Of a DNA stretch of 64,000 nucleotides, positions 36,956 through 46,784 are shown piece after piece. The notes under the pieces were generated by a model. The model saw only the letters and a program-made list of their open reading frames with translations, was not told where the DNA came from and ran no database searches. The first letter of the stretch is position 1. Each line of letters starts with the position of its first letter. This stretch comes from an uncultured Aquimarina sp. (lineage in GTDB: Bacteria; Bacteroidota; Bacteroidia; Flavobacteriales; Flavobacteriaceae), in contig NZ_CANLYD010000021.1 of assembly GCF_947495315.1 (NCBI RefSeq), positions 46,008 to 110,007 on the forward strand, given 5' to 3'. The position numbers and the translations under genes were made by a program.

Positions 36956-38065
36956 TTATTTTGTGGTTTCTACAATTAAGTTAGCAGTTTTATCACTAGC
37001 TCCTTTTCCGCCAAGTTTCTTTTCTAAATCGTAATAATCTAAAAACATGACAGCCCTGTTATAATCATCTAATATTTTTGTAAGCTCTTCTTTTAATCTT
37101 TTTGTATTGAAATCATCTTGAATTAACTCTGTAACTACAGCTTTGTCCATTATTAAATTTACTAAAGAAATATACTCCAAATTGATAATTCTTTTGGCAA
37201 TATGATATGAAATAGTATTTCCCTTGTAGCAAACCACCTGTGGAACCTTAAATAATGCAGTTTCTAGTGTTGCCGTTCCAGAAGTTACTAAAGCAACATT
37301 GCTTAAGCTTAAAACATCATAAGTACGATTCATAATTAAATGTACTCCTTCTTTTTTTATAAAAGGCTCATAAAATTTTTCCTCTTGACTAGGAGCACCA
37401 GCAATTACAAATTGATACGATGGGAAATCATCGACTATACTAAGCATAACTTCCAGCATTTTTTTTATTTCTTGCTTTCTACTTCCTGGTAATATTGCAA
37501 TAATTGGTCGCTCATCTAAGTGATATTGTTTTTTAAAAACATCAGGCATTATTTGATGATGGTCAGCGATAGCATCTATAAGTGGGTGTCCAACAAAATT
37601 TACTTCATAGTTGTATTTTTTATAAAAATCTGACACAAATGGTAGTATGACATACATATGATCCACATTGGCCTTAATAGTTTTAACTCTTCCAGCTCTT
37701 GATGCCCATACTTGAGGGCTAATATAGTAATGAGTAATATAGCCTTTTGGTTTAGCCCATTCGGCAATACGAAGATTGAAACCGGAGTTGTCAATTAAAA
37801 TAAGTGCCTCAGGATTATATTGTTCAATGTCTTTTTTACATTGCTTTATAAAACCTAAAATTTTAAATAGATTCAGAATAACTTCAAAGAAACCCATGAA
37901 GGCTCTTTCTTTGTAGTGCAGGACCATAGTACCACCTACTGATTGCATTAAATCTCCTCCCCAAAACCGGAATTCTGCATCAGGATCTTCTTTAAGGATA
38001 GATTTCATAAGGTTGGCACCGTGTAAATCTCCTGATGCCTCTCCTGCTATAAGATAATATTTCAT
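36956..38065 (-). CDS. lpxB: Lipid-A-disaccharide synthase
   Basis: GT19 glycosyltransferase that joins UDP-diacylglucosamine and lipid X in lipid A synthesis. The start is the ATG at 38065, giving 369 residues beginning MKYYLIAGEASGDLHGANL, the conserved N-terminal signature; an in-frame TTG two codons earlier is not needed. Further motifs: FWGGDLMQ, HYISPQVWASRAGRV, FVGHPLID, LPGSRKQEI and SGTATLETAL (nucleotide-binding). It lies downstream of surE and a small membrane protein on one transcript. Confidence 0.95.
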   Translation of the reverse strand: MKYYLIAGEASGDLHGANLMKSILKEDPDAEFRFWGGDLMQSVGGTMVLHYKERAFMGFFEVILNLFKILGFIKQCKKDIEQYNPEALILIDNSGFNLRIAEWAKPKGYITHYYISPQVWASRAGRVKTIKANVDHMYVILPFVSDFYKKYNYEVNFVGHPLIDAIADHHQIMPDVFKKQYHLDERPIIAILPGSRKQEIKKMLEVMLSIVDDFPSYQFVIAGAPSQEEKFYEPFIKKEGVHLIMNRTYDVLSLSNVALVTSGTATLETALFKVPQVVCYKGNTISYHIAKRIINLEYISLVNLIMDKAVVTELIQDDFNTKRLKEELTKILDDYNRAVMFLDYYDLEKKLGGKGASDKTANLIVETTK

Positions 38066-38088
38066 CTTCAATAAACTTTCTTCATGTA

Positions 38089-38370
38089 TTAACTAAATTT
38101 ACTAATTGCTATACAAACAGCCGCAATAAGTGTAGCAAGAAGCACACCACGTGCTCTATACGGTTTGTTTTGTTTTAAAAATAAAAAGAAAATTATCAAA
38201 TTAAGAATCGCTCCTAAAGCAATTAAACTTCCTAAAAAATTATTTTCTCGTGCGGCTTTTAAAGTTTCGAAGATACTTAATTCAGAAAATAATAAAATGT
38301 ATAAAATGATACCAATGCTATTTGCAAATATTCCCGTAAAAAAACCAATAAGAATTTCTTTCTTAATCAT
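38089..38370 (-). CDS. Small inner membrane protein between surE and lpxB
   Basis: A 93-residue protein with three hydrophobic segments (about residues 8-28, 45-63 and 74-90) and a basic loop (KQNKPYRARG). It starts inside the last codons of surE (8-bp overlap), so translation is probably coupled, and it precedes lpxB by 23 bp. No function is recognised. Confidence 0.75.
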   Translation of the reverse strand: MIKKEILIGFFTGIFANSIGIILYILLFSELSIFETLKAARENNFLGSLIALGAILNLIIFFLFLKQNKPYRARGVLLATLIAAVCIAISKFS

Positions 38371-39145
38371 GTAATGGCCAGTTGTTTAGTTCTTGTATAA
38401 AATGATGTGCGGTAAGATCAAATTGAGTAGGAACAATGGACACATATCCGTTGTGTAATGCCCATTCATCAGTGTCTTCTCCTTTATCTTCATTAATAAA
38501 TTTTCCTGACAGCCAATAATAATCTCTTCCCATAGGATTGGTTCTTTTATCAAATTCTTCTACCCAATGTGCATTGGCTTGTCTACAAATTTTAATGCCT
38601 TTTATATCTTTTTCGTCTAACTTTGGGATGTTAACATTGAGGACAATACCTTTTGGTAGTCCGTTTTTAAGTACATTTTCTACGATTGCTTTTACAAACT
38701 TCTTAGAAGGTTCAAAGTTGGCATTCATACTATAATCTAATAAGGAAAAACCAATGGCAGGAATCCCTTCGATTCCAGCCTCTACAGCAGCACTCATGGT
38801 ACCAGAATAAATTACATTAATAGCAGAATTAGAGCCATGATTGATTCCACTGACACATAAATCCGGTTTTCGCTTCAATATTTCTCTAGTTGCCATTTTG
38901 ACACAGTCCACAGGAGTTCCGGAACAACTATATTCCTTCTGGGGAGCATTTTTGTCAATAGTGATAGGATCACAGTATAATGTGCTGTTTATTGTAATTG
39001 CATGACCCATAGCACTCTGAGGACTGTCCGGAGCCACGACAAACACATCGCCGATTTCATTCATGATGCTAATCAGAGTCCTTATTCCAGGAGCTGTAAT
39101 GCCATCATCATTTGTTACTAAAATCAACGGTTTTCTTTGTGACAT
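38363..39145 (-). CDS. surE: 5'/3'-nucleotidase SurE
   Basis: Metal-dependent phosphatase of nucleoside monophosphates linked to stress survival. The 260-residue protein has the signature LVTNDDGITAPGI at the N-terminus with the metal-binding Asp pair, SGTPVDCVKMA, SGINHGSNSAIN and GTMSAAVEAGIEGIPAIGFS. It is the first gene of the surE-lpxB-nlpC transcript. Confidence 0.95.
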   Translation of the reverse strand: MSQRKPLILVTNDDGITAPGIRTLISIMNEIGDVFVVAPDSPQSAMGHAITINSTLYCDPITIDKNAPQKEYSCSGTPVDCVKMATREILKRKPDLCVSGINHGSNSAINVIYSGTMSAAVEAGIEGIPAIGFSLLDYSMNANFEPSKKFVKAIVENVLKNGLPKGIVLNVNIPKLDEKDIKGIKICRQANAHWVEEFDKRTNPMGRDYYWLSGKFINEDKGEDTDEWALHNGYVSIVPTQFDLTAHHFIQELNNWPLHD

Positions 39146-39316
39146 AGAATTGTTTTTTTCACTGGTAAAAATACATTTTTTTTATTCTAAATATATTATT
39201 CATAATCAGTAGTGTAGATTATTAGTTCTTTTAAGAAAAATTTAGTATTATTACCTGATATTGGCACGATTTTTAATGTATTTTGCCAGGAACACCCCTA
39301 AATTAAAAATGAGCGT

Positions 39317-41452
39317 ATGAAAAAGAGTTTTTTGGTATTGATGCTTACCATAATTGTATCAGCTGCTTCCTGTAGCTTTACAACAAAAGTTGACAATGAC
39401 CCTGATAAAGATCGAATACTGATTGATTTAATCAGTTATGTGTTAAGTAAAGGTCATTATGACGCAAAGGATATTAATGATGATTTCTCTAAGAATGTTT
39501 TTGTTGATTATATAGATGCATTAGACCCTTTGAAAAGATATTTTTATAAAAGCGATATAGAAGAGTTTAAGAAGTTTGAAGCTTTAATCGATGATCAAAT
39601 CAGAGATAAGGAGATCGATTTCTTTAATCTTACATATGAGAGACTGCAACAAAGAATGACTCAGGCCAGATCTTTGTACAAAGAAATATTAGAACGTCCT
39701 TTTAATTTCGAAAAGCAGGAAGATATAAATACAGATTATGATAAGTTGTCATATGCTAGTAATAAAGAGGAAATGAAGAACCGCTGGAGATTGCAGCTTA
39801 AGTTCAATGCATTATCCAGCTATTATGATAAAGTTGATGAACAAGTAGATTCTATAACAAAAAACAAAGAGTTTAAAAGAAAGTCTGCTGTTGTGTTAGA
39901 AGAAGAGTCTCGTGAATTGACAAAAACTTCGTTAAAAGAATATTTTGAGTTTGCTGATGATTTAGAGAGAAAAGATTGGTTTTCTATCTATATCAATTCT
40001 ATTGTAGAAGAATTTGATCCACATACCTACTACTTTGCTCCACAAGACAAAGATCGTTTTGATATTGCCATGTCTGGTAAGTTAGAAGGAATAGGAGCTA
40101 GACTACAGAAGAAAAATGATAATGTAAAAATCGTTGAGATTATTTCTGGTGGACCTGCTTGGAGAGGAAATAAAGTAGAGGTTGGAGATTTCATTATGAA
40201 GGTAAAACAAGAAGATGAAATTGAACCGGTAAGCATAGTAGGGATGAGACTTGATGACGCTGTAAGTCTTATCAAAGGTCCTAAAGGAACTAAGGTTGTC
40301 TTAACTGTTAAAAAAGTTGATGGAACAATAGAGAATGTGGAGATCGTGAGAGACGTTGTTGAGTTAGAAGAAACCTATGCCAAGTCTTCTGTGGTTAAGA
40401 AAAATGATAAGAATTTCGGGATAATCAATTTGCCAAAATTCTATTTTAATATGCAAGATTACAATCAACGTAATGCTGCGAAAGATGTGAAACAAGAAAT
40501 TATTCGTCTTAAAGAACAGGATATGGAAGGTCTTGTTATAGATCTTAGAGATAATGGAGGAGGATCTTTACAGACTGTTGTAGATATTGCAGGTTTATTT
40601 ATTGATAAAGGACCGATTGTTCAGGTTAGAACGAAAGGAGAATCTCCAGAGGTTTTAAGTGATAAAGATCGAAATGTTTTATGGGATGGACCATTAGTTA
40701 TTTTAGTTAATGAACTTTCGGCTTCCGCTTCAGAGATTTTGGCTGCCGCAATGCAAGATTATAAAAGAGCAATTATCATTGGAAGTAAGCAAACGTATGG
40801 AAAAGGAACTGTACAGAATGTTATGGACCTTAATCGATGGATGCGTAGTAATGATTTTGGAGATTTAGGAGCGTTAAAATTAACAACTCAGAAATTCTAT
40901 CGTGTAAACGGAGGTTCTACACAATTAGAAGGAGTAAAAAGTGACGTAGTAGTTCCGGATCGTTATAGTTACATTGATATTGGTGAGAAAGATCAAGAAA
41001 ATCCACTTCCTTGGGATAAAATACCAGCTGCAGATTATGATTTATGGGATGGTTATATTGATTTTGATCAAACTATTAATAATAGTAAAGCTCGTATGGC
41101 AACTAATGAGCAATTAAAACTGATTGAAGAAAATGCGAAGTGGGTAAGAGAAAAGAGAGATATAAATAAATACTCGCTAAATTATAATGAATACAAAGCG
41201 AATATCGAGTTAAACGAAAAACAAGCGGAACGTTTTGAACGCTTAAATGATTACAAAACTAATCTTACTTTTGAATCATTACCATATGAAAAAGATCTTA
41301 TGGAAAAAGATTCTATCCTTAAGGAAAAAAGAAACAGATGGCATCAAAGCCTAAGTAAGGATGTATATGTAGAGGAGGCATTGAGCGTACTTGAAGATAT
41401 GAAAATCAACAACATACGTAAATCAAAAAATCCACTTACAATAAAGAATTAA
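39317..41452 (+). CDS. C-terminal processing (tail-specific) protease lipoprotein, S41A
   Basis: Periplasmic Prc/Tsp-type protease of 711 residues, lipidated in its signal (SAASCS). The N-terminal helical domain (about 40-215) is followed by a PDZ domain (IGARLQKKND...GGPAWRGNKVEVGDFIMKV, about 245-335), the S41 core with catalytic Ser in ELSASASEILAAAMQDY (about 478) and Lys in GSKQTYGKGTVQN (about 503), and a C-terminal helical tail (DUF3340 type). Length and domain order match E. coli Prc rather than the shorter CtpA. The next gene begins 9 bp downstream. Confidence 0.95.
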   Translation: MKKSFLVLMLTIIVSAASCSFTTKVDNDPDKDRILIDLISYVLSKGHYDAKDINDDFSKNVFVDYIDALDPLKRYFYKSDIEEFKKFEALIDDQIRDKEIDFFNLTYERLQQRMTQARSLYKEILERPFNFEKQEDINTDYDKLSYASNKEEMKNRWRLQLKFNALSSYYDKVDEQVDSITKNKEFKRKSAVVLEEESRELTKTSLKEYFEFADDLERKDWFSIYINSIVEEFDPHTYYFAPQDKDRFDIAMSGKLEGIGARLQKKNDNVKIVEIISGGPAWRGNKVEVGDFIMKVKQEDEIEPVSIVGMRLDDAVSLIKGPKGTKVVLTVKKVDGTIENVEIVRDVVELEETYAKSSVVKKNDKNFGIINLPKFYFNMQDYNQRNAAKDVKQEIIRLKEQDMEGLVIDLRDNGGGSLQTVVDIAGLFIDKGPIVQVRTKGESPEVLSDKDRNVLWDGPLVILVNELSASASEILAAAMQDYKRAIIIGSKQTYGKGTVQNVMDLNRWMRSNDFGDLGALKLTTQKFYRVNGGSTQLEGVKSDVVVPDRYSYIDIGEKDQENPLPWDKIPAADYDLWDGYIDFDQTINNSKARMATNEQLKLIEENAKWVREKRDINKYSLNYNEYKANIELNEKQAERFERLNDYKTNLTFESLPYEKDLMEKDSILKEKRNRWHQSLSKDVYVEEALSVLEDMKINNIRKSKNPLTIKN

Positions 41453-41461
41453 TTTGCTTTA

Positions 41462-42577
41462 ATGCAAAAGACAAAATCAAATTCATTATCAAAGCTAGCG
41501 CTCCAAAGATTTAAGAAAAATTTTTGGGGCGTTTTGAGTTTTTGGTTTATCGTTATTTGTGCTTTATTGGCTATTATGGCATATGTATTAGCACCTGATA
41601 ATTCTAAGAATGCAAATCAGATGCATTTATCTATTCATTCTAAAGAACCTGGTTTTTCGGTAACGATGTTAACCATACCTTCAGGAACTGAAAATGATCA
41701 ATCTTATCTTAATAGAATATTATTTGGTACAAAAAACATGGATACCGAAATCCCTATTGAAGCGTATAGTTTCAAAGAGGCATCTATAGAAATTACCCCG
41801 TATACGGAAGGAGAGCTTACGGGAATTACTAAAAACATTGAATTCACAAGTTTTCCTACTCACTTTCAAAAAGAAGAAATAGAACAGGAATTTATTAAAA
41901 ACCGAACCTTTATTTTAGGGACGGATAAATATGGAAGAGATTTATTAAGTAGAATGCTCATCGGAATTCGGATTTCTTTTTCGATTGGTTTTGTCGCTGT
42001 ATTGATCTCCTTACTGTTAGGGATATCTTTAGGAGCTATAGCAGGTTATTTTGGAGGTAAGGTAGATGTTTTCATTATGTGGTTGATTAATGTAACCTGG
42101 TCTATACCTACGTTACTTTTGGTTATTGCTATTACATTAGCCTTAGGAAAAGGTTTCTGGCAGGTTTTTATTGCTGTTGGGTTAACTATGTGGGTAGAGG
42201 TAGCTAGGGTTGTTAGAGGGCAGGTTTTAAGTATAAAGCAAATGCAATATGTAACTGCGGCAAAAGCATTAGGATATGATCATTTTAGGATAATAACAAA
42301 ACACGTATTGCCTAATAGTTTAGCACCGGTAATTGTAATTTCTGCGGCCAATTTTGCTGCAGCAATTCTAATAGAAAGTGGGTTGAGTTTCTTAGGTATT
42401 GGAGCCCAACCGCCAATGGCTAGTTGGGGAGCTATGATTAAAGATCATTATTCTTATATCATTCTAGGGAAAGCTTACCTGGCAATTATACCTGGTTTAG
42501 GTATTATGAGTCTTGTAATGGCATTTATGCTTATCGGTAATGCATTACGAGATGCATTGGATGTGAAGGGACAATAG
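41462..42577 (+). CDS. ABC transporter permease of the OppC/DppC family, without visible partners
   Basis: Inner membrane permease of 371 residues. It has a basic N-terminus, a first helix (VLSFWFIVICALLAIMAYVLA), a large periplasmic loop of about 110 residues and five C-terminal helices of the BPD_transp_1 domain, with the ATPase-contact EAA loop (TAAKALGYDHFRIITKHVLPN). Family members work with an OppB-like permease, two ATPases and a binding protein; none is encoded within the window. The gene lies 9 bp after the protease gene and is probably cotranscribed with it. Confidence 0.9.
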   Translation: MQKTKSNSLSKLALQRFKKNFWGVLSFWFIVICALLAIMAYVLAPDNSKNANQMHLSIHSKEPGFSVTMLTIPSGTENDQSYLNRILFGTKNMDTEIPIEAYSFKEASIEITPYTEGELTGITKNIEFTSFPTHFQKEEIEQEFIKNRTFILGTDKYGRDLLSRMLIGIRISFSIGFVAVLISLLLGISLGAIAGYFGGKVDVFIMWLINVTWSIPTLLLVIAITLALGKGFWQVFIAVGLTMWVEVARVVRGQVLSIKQMQYVTAAKALGYDHFRIITKHVLPNSLAPVIVISAANFAAAILIESGLSFLGIGAQPPMASWGAMIKDHYSYIILGKAYLAIIPGLGIMSLVMAFMLIGNALRDALDVKGQ

Positions 42578-42650
42578 GTTTTATTGTGTCTAAGCAGCTT
42601 ATTTATAAATGATTAACAATTTATTAATGGGGAATTTTACGTATTTTTAT

Positions 42651-42658
42651 TATTTTTG
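42651..42658 (+). promoter_or_regulatory. -7 promoter element of the lone precursor-peptide gene
   Basis: TATTTTTG matches TAnnTTTG exactly, 23 bp before the ATG of the peptide gene. The -33 element is not clear. The transcript would start near the AACTTAAAT block shared with the other peptide genes. Confidence 0.5.
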
Positions 42659-42681
42659 AGATTAACTTAAATCTTAAAACT

Positions 42682-42888
42682 ATGTTACAAAAAATTTTAA
42701 AAATCAAGGGAATTAAAGAACTGAATTATTTAGAAAAAAAAAGTGTCCTAGGTAATGGTATAGGTCATGTTTGTGGATCTTGTCATAATTGTTCAGGTTT
42801 CTGTGAGGCAGTGTTTACTGGAGGTGCAGGATGTGGTTCTGGAGGATGTTGTCACACTTGGGTGTGTATTACCGGGTCTGACGAGTAA
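42682..42888 (+). CDS. Cys-rich secreted-peptide precursor with GG-like leader (peptide A)
   Basis: A 68-residue peptide with a leader of the same kind as the five at 49070-50532: MLQKILKIKGIKELN then YLEKKSVLGN, where the final pair is Gly-Asn instead of Gly-Gly. The predicted core holds eight Cys (CGSCHNCSGFC followed by a Gly-rich stretch, GGCC and WVC). Cys content, small size and shared leader point to an exported, disulfide-bonded peptide; toxin, bacteriocin or signal are all possible. It has its own -7 element and a terminator downstream. No maturation enzyme of the lanthipeptide type lies nearby. Confidence 0.75.
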   Translation: MLQKILKIKGIKELNYLEKKSVLGNGIGHVCGSCHNCSGFCEAVFTGGAGCGSGGCCHTWVCITGSDE

Positions 42889-43033
42889 TTATGGTTAGAA
42901 TGCTTTCGGAAAAAAATAGCAATAATCGTAATTTTTCTGTAAAACATTACCAGAGAAATTAGGATTATTGTTTTAATAATTATAATATAAAGCAGGTTAA
43001 ATAGATGTCATAGAAGTGATTTGTAAATATATA

Positions 43034-43069
43034 GAAGCTGTTTGAATACCTTTCAAATAGCCTCTTTTT
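43034..43069 (+). terminator. Intrinsic terminator downstream of peptide A
   Basis: GCTGTTTGAA and TTCAAATAGC pair with one wobble, extended by GA/TC after one mismatch, and are followed by TCTTTTTA. It lies 145 bp after the peptide stop, so the transcript has a long 3' end. Confidence 0.55.
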
Positions 43070-43136
43070 AGTGGATTAAGGTTTCCTGAAGGATTAAATT
43101 CATTATAGTAACCATTTTTGGATTCCAGATTTTATT

Positions 43137-43763
43137 TCATCCGGTTTTTAAATACCTTTTTTTACTATTCACAAGTTTTATAGCTTCGTCTTTACAATAA
43201 ATATTTAGTTTTTCGTAAATGTTTCTTATATGGTATTTTACAGTGTTACGACTTACATAAAGTTTTTCTGCAATAGTAGAGTAACTTTTACCTTTAGTTA
43301 ATAATTTAAGTATTTCATTTTCTCTTTTAGTAAGTTCTTTAAAATCGTGATCTTGAAAAGATTCAATAACCATTCGTGAAATAGTAGTACTCATCGGAGC
43401 ACCACCTTGTTCTAATTGTTCTAAGGCCTCAATAATTTGGAGGTTGTCGTTTTTTATTAGATACCCACGAACACCAGAAGATAGTACATCAAAAACGAAT
43501 TTATGTTGTTGATTATTTGTCAAAATAATTATCCTGATTTCAGGAAATGTGTTTCTAATATGTTTTATGTAATCAATGCTATTGATAGCCGGTATATCCA
43601 TATCTATAAGGATAATATCGGGATGTAATTTTTCGATGTTTTGTAATGCTGATTCGTAGTTTTTAAAATTGGCAATTACTTTAAATCTTTTAGAGCCATT
43701 TATTATGGATGTACAATTTGTCTGTAAAAAAGTATCATTTTCGATTAATACAATTGTTTTCAT
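43137..43763 (-). CDS. LuxR/NarL-type response regulator
   Basis: Two-component DNA-binding regulator, 208 residues from the ATG at 43763. Receiver domain: acidic pair in IENDTFL, phospho-acceptor Asp in DIILIDMDIPA (about residue 55), conserved Thr in ILTNNQ and Lys in GYLIKND. C-terminal LuxR helix-turn-helix: ELTKRENEILKLLTKGKSYS then TIAEKLYVSRNTVKYHI. No histidine kinase is encoded in the window. It lies 185 bp downstream of the TPR-CHAT gene on the same strand and may or may not share its transcript. Confidence 0.9.
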   Translation of the reverse strand: MKTIVLIENDTFLQTNCTSIINGSKRFKVIANFKNYESALQNIEKLHPDIILIDMDIPAINSIDYIKHIRNTFPEIRIIILTNNQQHKFVFDVLSSGVRGYLIKNDNLQIIEALEQLEQGGAPMSTTISRMVIESFQDHDFKELTKRENEILKLLTKGKSYSTIAEKLYVSRNTVKYHIRNIYEKLNIYCKDEAIKLVNSKKRYLKTG

Positions 43764-43948
43764 ACTGTGGATTAACGTTTTTTGATTGATGAATAATGGG
43801 TTCAACCATATAAGTGGATACTGACCATCTATATAGCAGTTATCTGTTTTGTGATTTCTTACCCACTAGAAAGTGTTAAAATGAGAACAAGTGTATTGAA
43901 AATAGGTTCCATACGCTTTTTAAAGTAGATAGTAAGGTTTTATTCCTT

Positions 43949-46777
43949 TTAAGAATCTTTCTTTTTGAGTTTTCTATAAATAATTATAAAAGCAAAGAGC
44001 ATTGGAAATAATAGGATTAACCAATATACAGATGCATTAGAGTAACTCTGAATTGGACTAGTATCTCCTAATAAAACAAACGTAGCCCAAAAATGTGGAG
44101 AGCTTTCTGATAAAGAACTATTCCTAATATATTTTAGTTTAGCCTCTCTTAAAGCTTGTGATTTAGTTTGTTGATTTTTTAGGTTTTTATAAAACTCGTT
44201 CATTATATAGGAGGTAGATCTATCATCAACATTCCATAAAGAAGAAACTACACTTTTTGCTCCAGAATGAAAAAAACCTCTGGCCAGACTCATCACTCCT
44301 TCTCCAGTTTCTTGTTTGCCAAGTAATGTATTGCAACCACTTAGCACTACCAGATCAGCATGGTTTTTAGTAAGATATAATTCTTCAAGGTCTAATTTAT
44401 TATCGCTAAAAGCAATCCAAGGCGAAATAGAATCTAAAGCATCAGCATGTGTTGCCAGATGTATGATGTTTTGGTTTTCTAGTTTAGCAAGAAAATTTTC
44501 TTTAGTAGCATTATCATTGATCAATGCTTCTCCAGAAAATAGGCTATTGATATTATTAACCTCATTCTTATTGTTCTCTATTGGAGTTAGGTTGTATTTG
44601 TCAAAATTACCAGGTGCAAAACCCAGAAAAGAAACTTCACCTTCAGAGGAAGCAATATGTGATGAATTTTTCAGGAAGAAATTTGAATATCCATAACTGA
44701 TTTCAGAATCTTCAATTAGATATTTAGGTGTTTTATCTAAGTCGTTAGAAGTAACTAATGCTTCAAAAGGAATATAGTTTAAATAATTATCCGGAATAAT
44801 AATTAGTTTTTTTCCAGATATAATTTCCTGAATCTTTTTATCCGGAAACAAGTACTTAAAAACTTTATATCCAATCTCAGAGTAAGACACAATATCTTTT
44901 TCAGTACCGAAAGGAATAGCAGCTTTTTTGATAAATAAATCAATAGTAGTTTTTAAGTCATCAATATTGGGCAATTGTACAAAATGGCTCTCATTGTTAG
45001 TGATATAGACAAGGTATCCTTTAGAATATTCTTTTTTACCATAATCACTTCCTTCATAAATTGGAGTATAATTATTATCATTATCAATAGATTTAAAATC
45101 AACATGACTAGATATGTTATATTCTATAAGAACGGTTTGATGATCAAGCTTTTTTTGGATAGATTTAAGGCTGGTAATAGGAGAAGATTGAGTGTTAAAC
45201 TTTGAGTAGTCCGAAAAAATATCTTTTATGCTATCTTGTAATGTTTTTAGATTTCTTTTAAGATCTAGAGTCCTTATGGTAATAACATCGAGCTCTTTTT
45301 TATTGGAACCATTATTTTTTATTTTATTAAGTAAGTATATACTTTTCTTAAGTTCAATTTCTCTGTTTACAATGTTTTCCGGGAGTAAAATAGACTGTTT
45401 AAGTCTATTATTTGATATATCTTCCGTTAAAATTAACGCCTTATTTTTCTCCATAAAGTAAAAGGCATTGTCGATATCTTCAGCAAGAAAACAAGCTTCT
45501 ATTGCTCGCCCATATAGGGTAGAACTATGTTTGCGCCAATATAATTTGGATTGAAATTCCTGACTCTCAATGCGAATAAGATCAATCATTTCGTCAGCGA
45601 GTAAAAATGTATTTATTGATTTATCAAGAGATGATTGGTCATCTGTAGATCGATAATGTTTTAAATACGCGTCAGCCAAATCTTCTAGAGTTGTTAAAAG
45701 ATGCGATGAATCTAATGTTTCGGATAATATACCTGTTTGTGAGGAAGCTTCTTGATTATTCAGTTTTTGTCCTGTAAAATAACTGATGGCCTTTTGATAA
45801 TGCTCAAACCCTTCTTTAAATTTCTCCTGCTCAACCATACAAAATCCAATATTGGAAATGCTTATCGCCAAAGACACAGAGTCATTTTTTGTAAAGTTTC
45901 GAATAGCTTTTTGATGATATTGAATTGCTAAATCCTGGTCTACAGTATTGTAAAGGTTCCCCTTAAGTTCGTAAGTTTTTGCTATTAAGATTGAATCCTT
46001 AAGATCTTTTGCTATAGATAAAGCTTGATCATAATAGAAAGAAGCTTTTTTCGTGTTCAGATTATCATCCTGATTATAAAGTGTACCTAAAATTATTTTT
46101 AGATTGTATCTCGTCGTTGCTCTTGATTTAATTTGTAATGATAAGGAGTCTGCGATTAAAGCATTTTCAATTCCTTTTTTTAAACTATTTACAGTACCAA
46201 TTTTTATATATAGCTTACCAGAATTAATCGCATTGGCCACAATGCTCCTATAATCTTTATCATCCCAAAATAAGGAATTTGCTAGTTCAAAATGAACTAC
46301 AGCATTATGATAATCGTAAGTATTTGTATAGCATCTCCCTAATTTAGAATATGCATCTGCAGCATAATCGTTTTTAGAATTAATAGAAATTATCTCTTCA
46401 TTATATGAAATACTTTTAGAGTAATTGCCTTGTTTATAAGAGAAAAACCCAAGGTTTTTTAATCCATGCTGAATTAATAAAGGGTTAGTAGGAGTTATTT
46501 TTTTCTTTAATTCTAAGGATTGCTCCGCTACACGTATTGCAAGGTCTAAAGAAGTGTTTTTATAATGCCATATAGCATATTTATGCGTTATCCGTTCCAA
46601 TAAAGAATCTTTTCCTTGTTTTGTGTAAAAACGGACTAAAGAATCAATTTTAATATGTTTTTGTTCTGTAGTAAGATCCGATGTTAAAATGTCTTCCCAG
46701 TTCGCAGTGATTTGAGAGTAGGAAAAAAAGTAAAAAGTAAAAAATACTAGAAATAAATAATAACTTCTTAAAGACAT
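43949..46777 (-). CDS. TPR-CHAT protein: exported caspase-like protease with a C-terminal membrane anchor
   Basis: A 942-residue protein. The start is the ATG at 46777, which gives a good signal peptide (MSLRSYYLFLVFFTFYFFSY, SQ). Many tetratricopeptide repeats follow (about 60-360), then a helical linker (about 380-530) and a CHAT domain (about 590-890) with the caspase-type dyad His in IIHLATHAD (about 775) and Cys in VVLSGCNTLLG (about 815), and the usual C-terminal GEGVMSLARGFF, SSLWNVDD and SPHFWATFVLLGD motifs. A final transmembrane helix (YWLILLFPMLFAFIIIYRK) and Lys tail suggest the protease faces the periplasm. A perfect 20-bp hairpin sits just before the start codon. CHAT proteins act in proteolytic signalling or defence; the target is unknown. 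Confidence 0.88.
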   Translation of the reverse strand: MSLRSYYLFLVFFTFYFFSYSQITANWEDILTSDLTTEQKHIKIDSLVRFYTKQGKDSLLERITHKYAIWHYKNTSLDLAIRVAEQSLELKKKITPTNPLLIQHGLKNLGFFSYKQGNYSKSISYNEEIISINSKNDYAADAYSKLGRCYTNTYDYHNAVVHFELANSLFWDDKDYRSIVANAINSGKLYIKIGTVNSLKKGIENALIADSLSLQIKSRATTRYNLKIILGTLYNQDDNLNTKKASFYYDQALSIAKDLKDSILIAKTYELKGNLYNTVDQDLAIQYHQKAIRNFTKNDSVSLAISISNIGFCMVEQEKFKEGFEHYQKAISYFTGQKLNNQEASSQTGILSETLDSSHLLTTLEDLADAYLKHYRSTDDQSSLDKSINTFLLADEMIDLIRIESQEFQSKLYWRKHSSTLYGRAIEACFLAEDIDNAFYFMEKNKALILTEDISNNRLKQSILLPENIVNREIELKKSIYLLNKIKNNGSNKKELDVITIRTLDLKRNLKTLQDSIKDIFSDYSKFNTQSSPITSLKSIQKKLDHQTVLIEYNISSHVDFKSIDNDNNYTPIYEGSDYGKKEYSKGYLVYITNNESHFVQLPNIDDLKTTIDLFIKKAAIPFGTEKDIVSYSEIGYKVFKYLFPDKKIQEIISGKKLIIIPDNYLNYIPFEALVTSNDLDKTPKYLIEDSEISYGYSNFFLKNSSHIASSEGEVSFLGFAPGNFDKYNLTPIENNKNEVNNINSLFSGEALINDNATKENFLAKLENQNIIHLATHADALDSISPWIAFSDNKLDLEELYLTKNHADLVVLSGCNTLLGKQETGEGVMSLARGFFHSGAKSVVSSLWNVDDRSTSYIMNEFYKNLKNQQTKSQALREAKLKYIRNSSLSESSPHFWATFVLLGDTSPIQSYSNASVYWLILLFPMLFAFIIIYRKLKKKDS

Positions 46778-46784
46778 TAAAATA

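Noticed and set aside
38066..38071. TTG start of lpxB two codons before the ATG
   Set aside because: The ATG at 38065 gives the conserved N-terminus MKYYLIAGEASG directly.
44316..45461. Open frames antisense to the CHAT gene
   Set aside because: They follow the codon pattern of the opposite strand, have no promoter or family features and overlap a clear gene.
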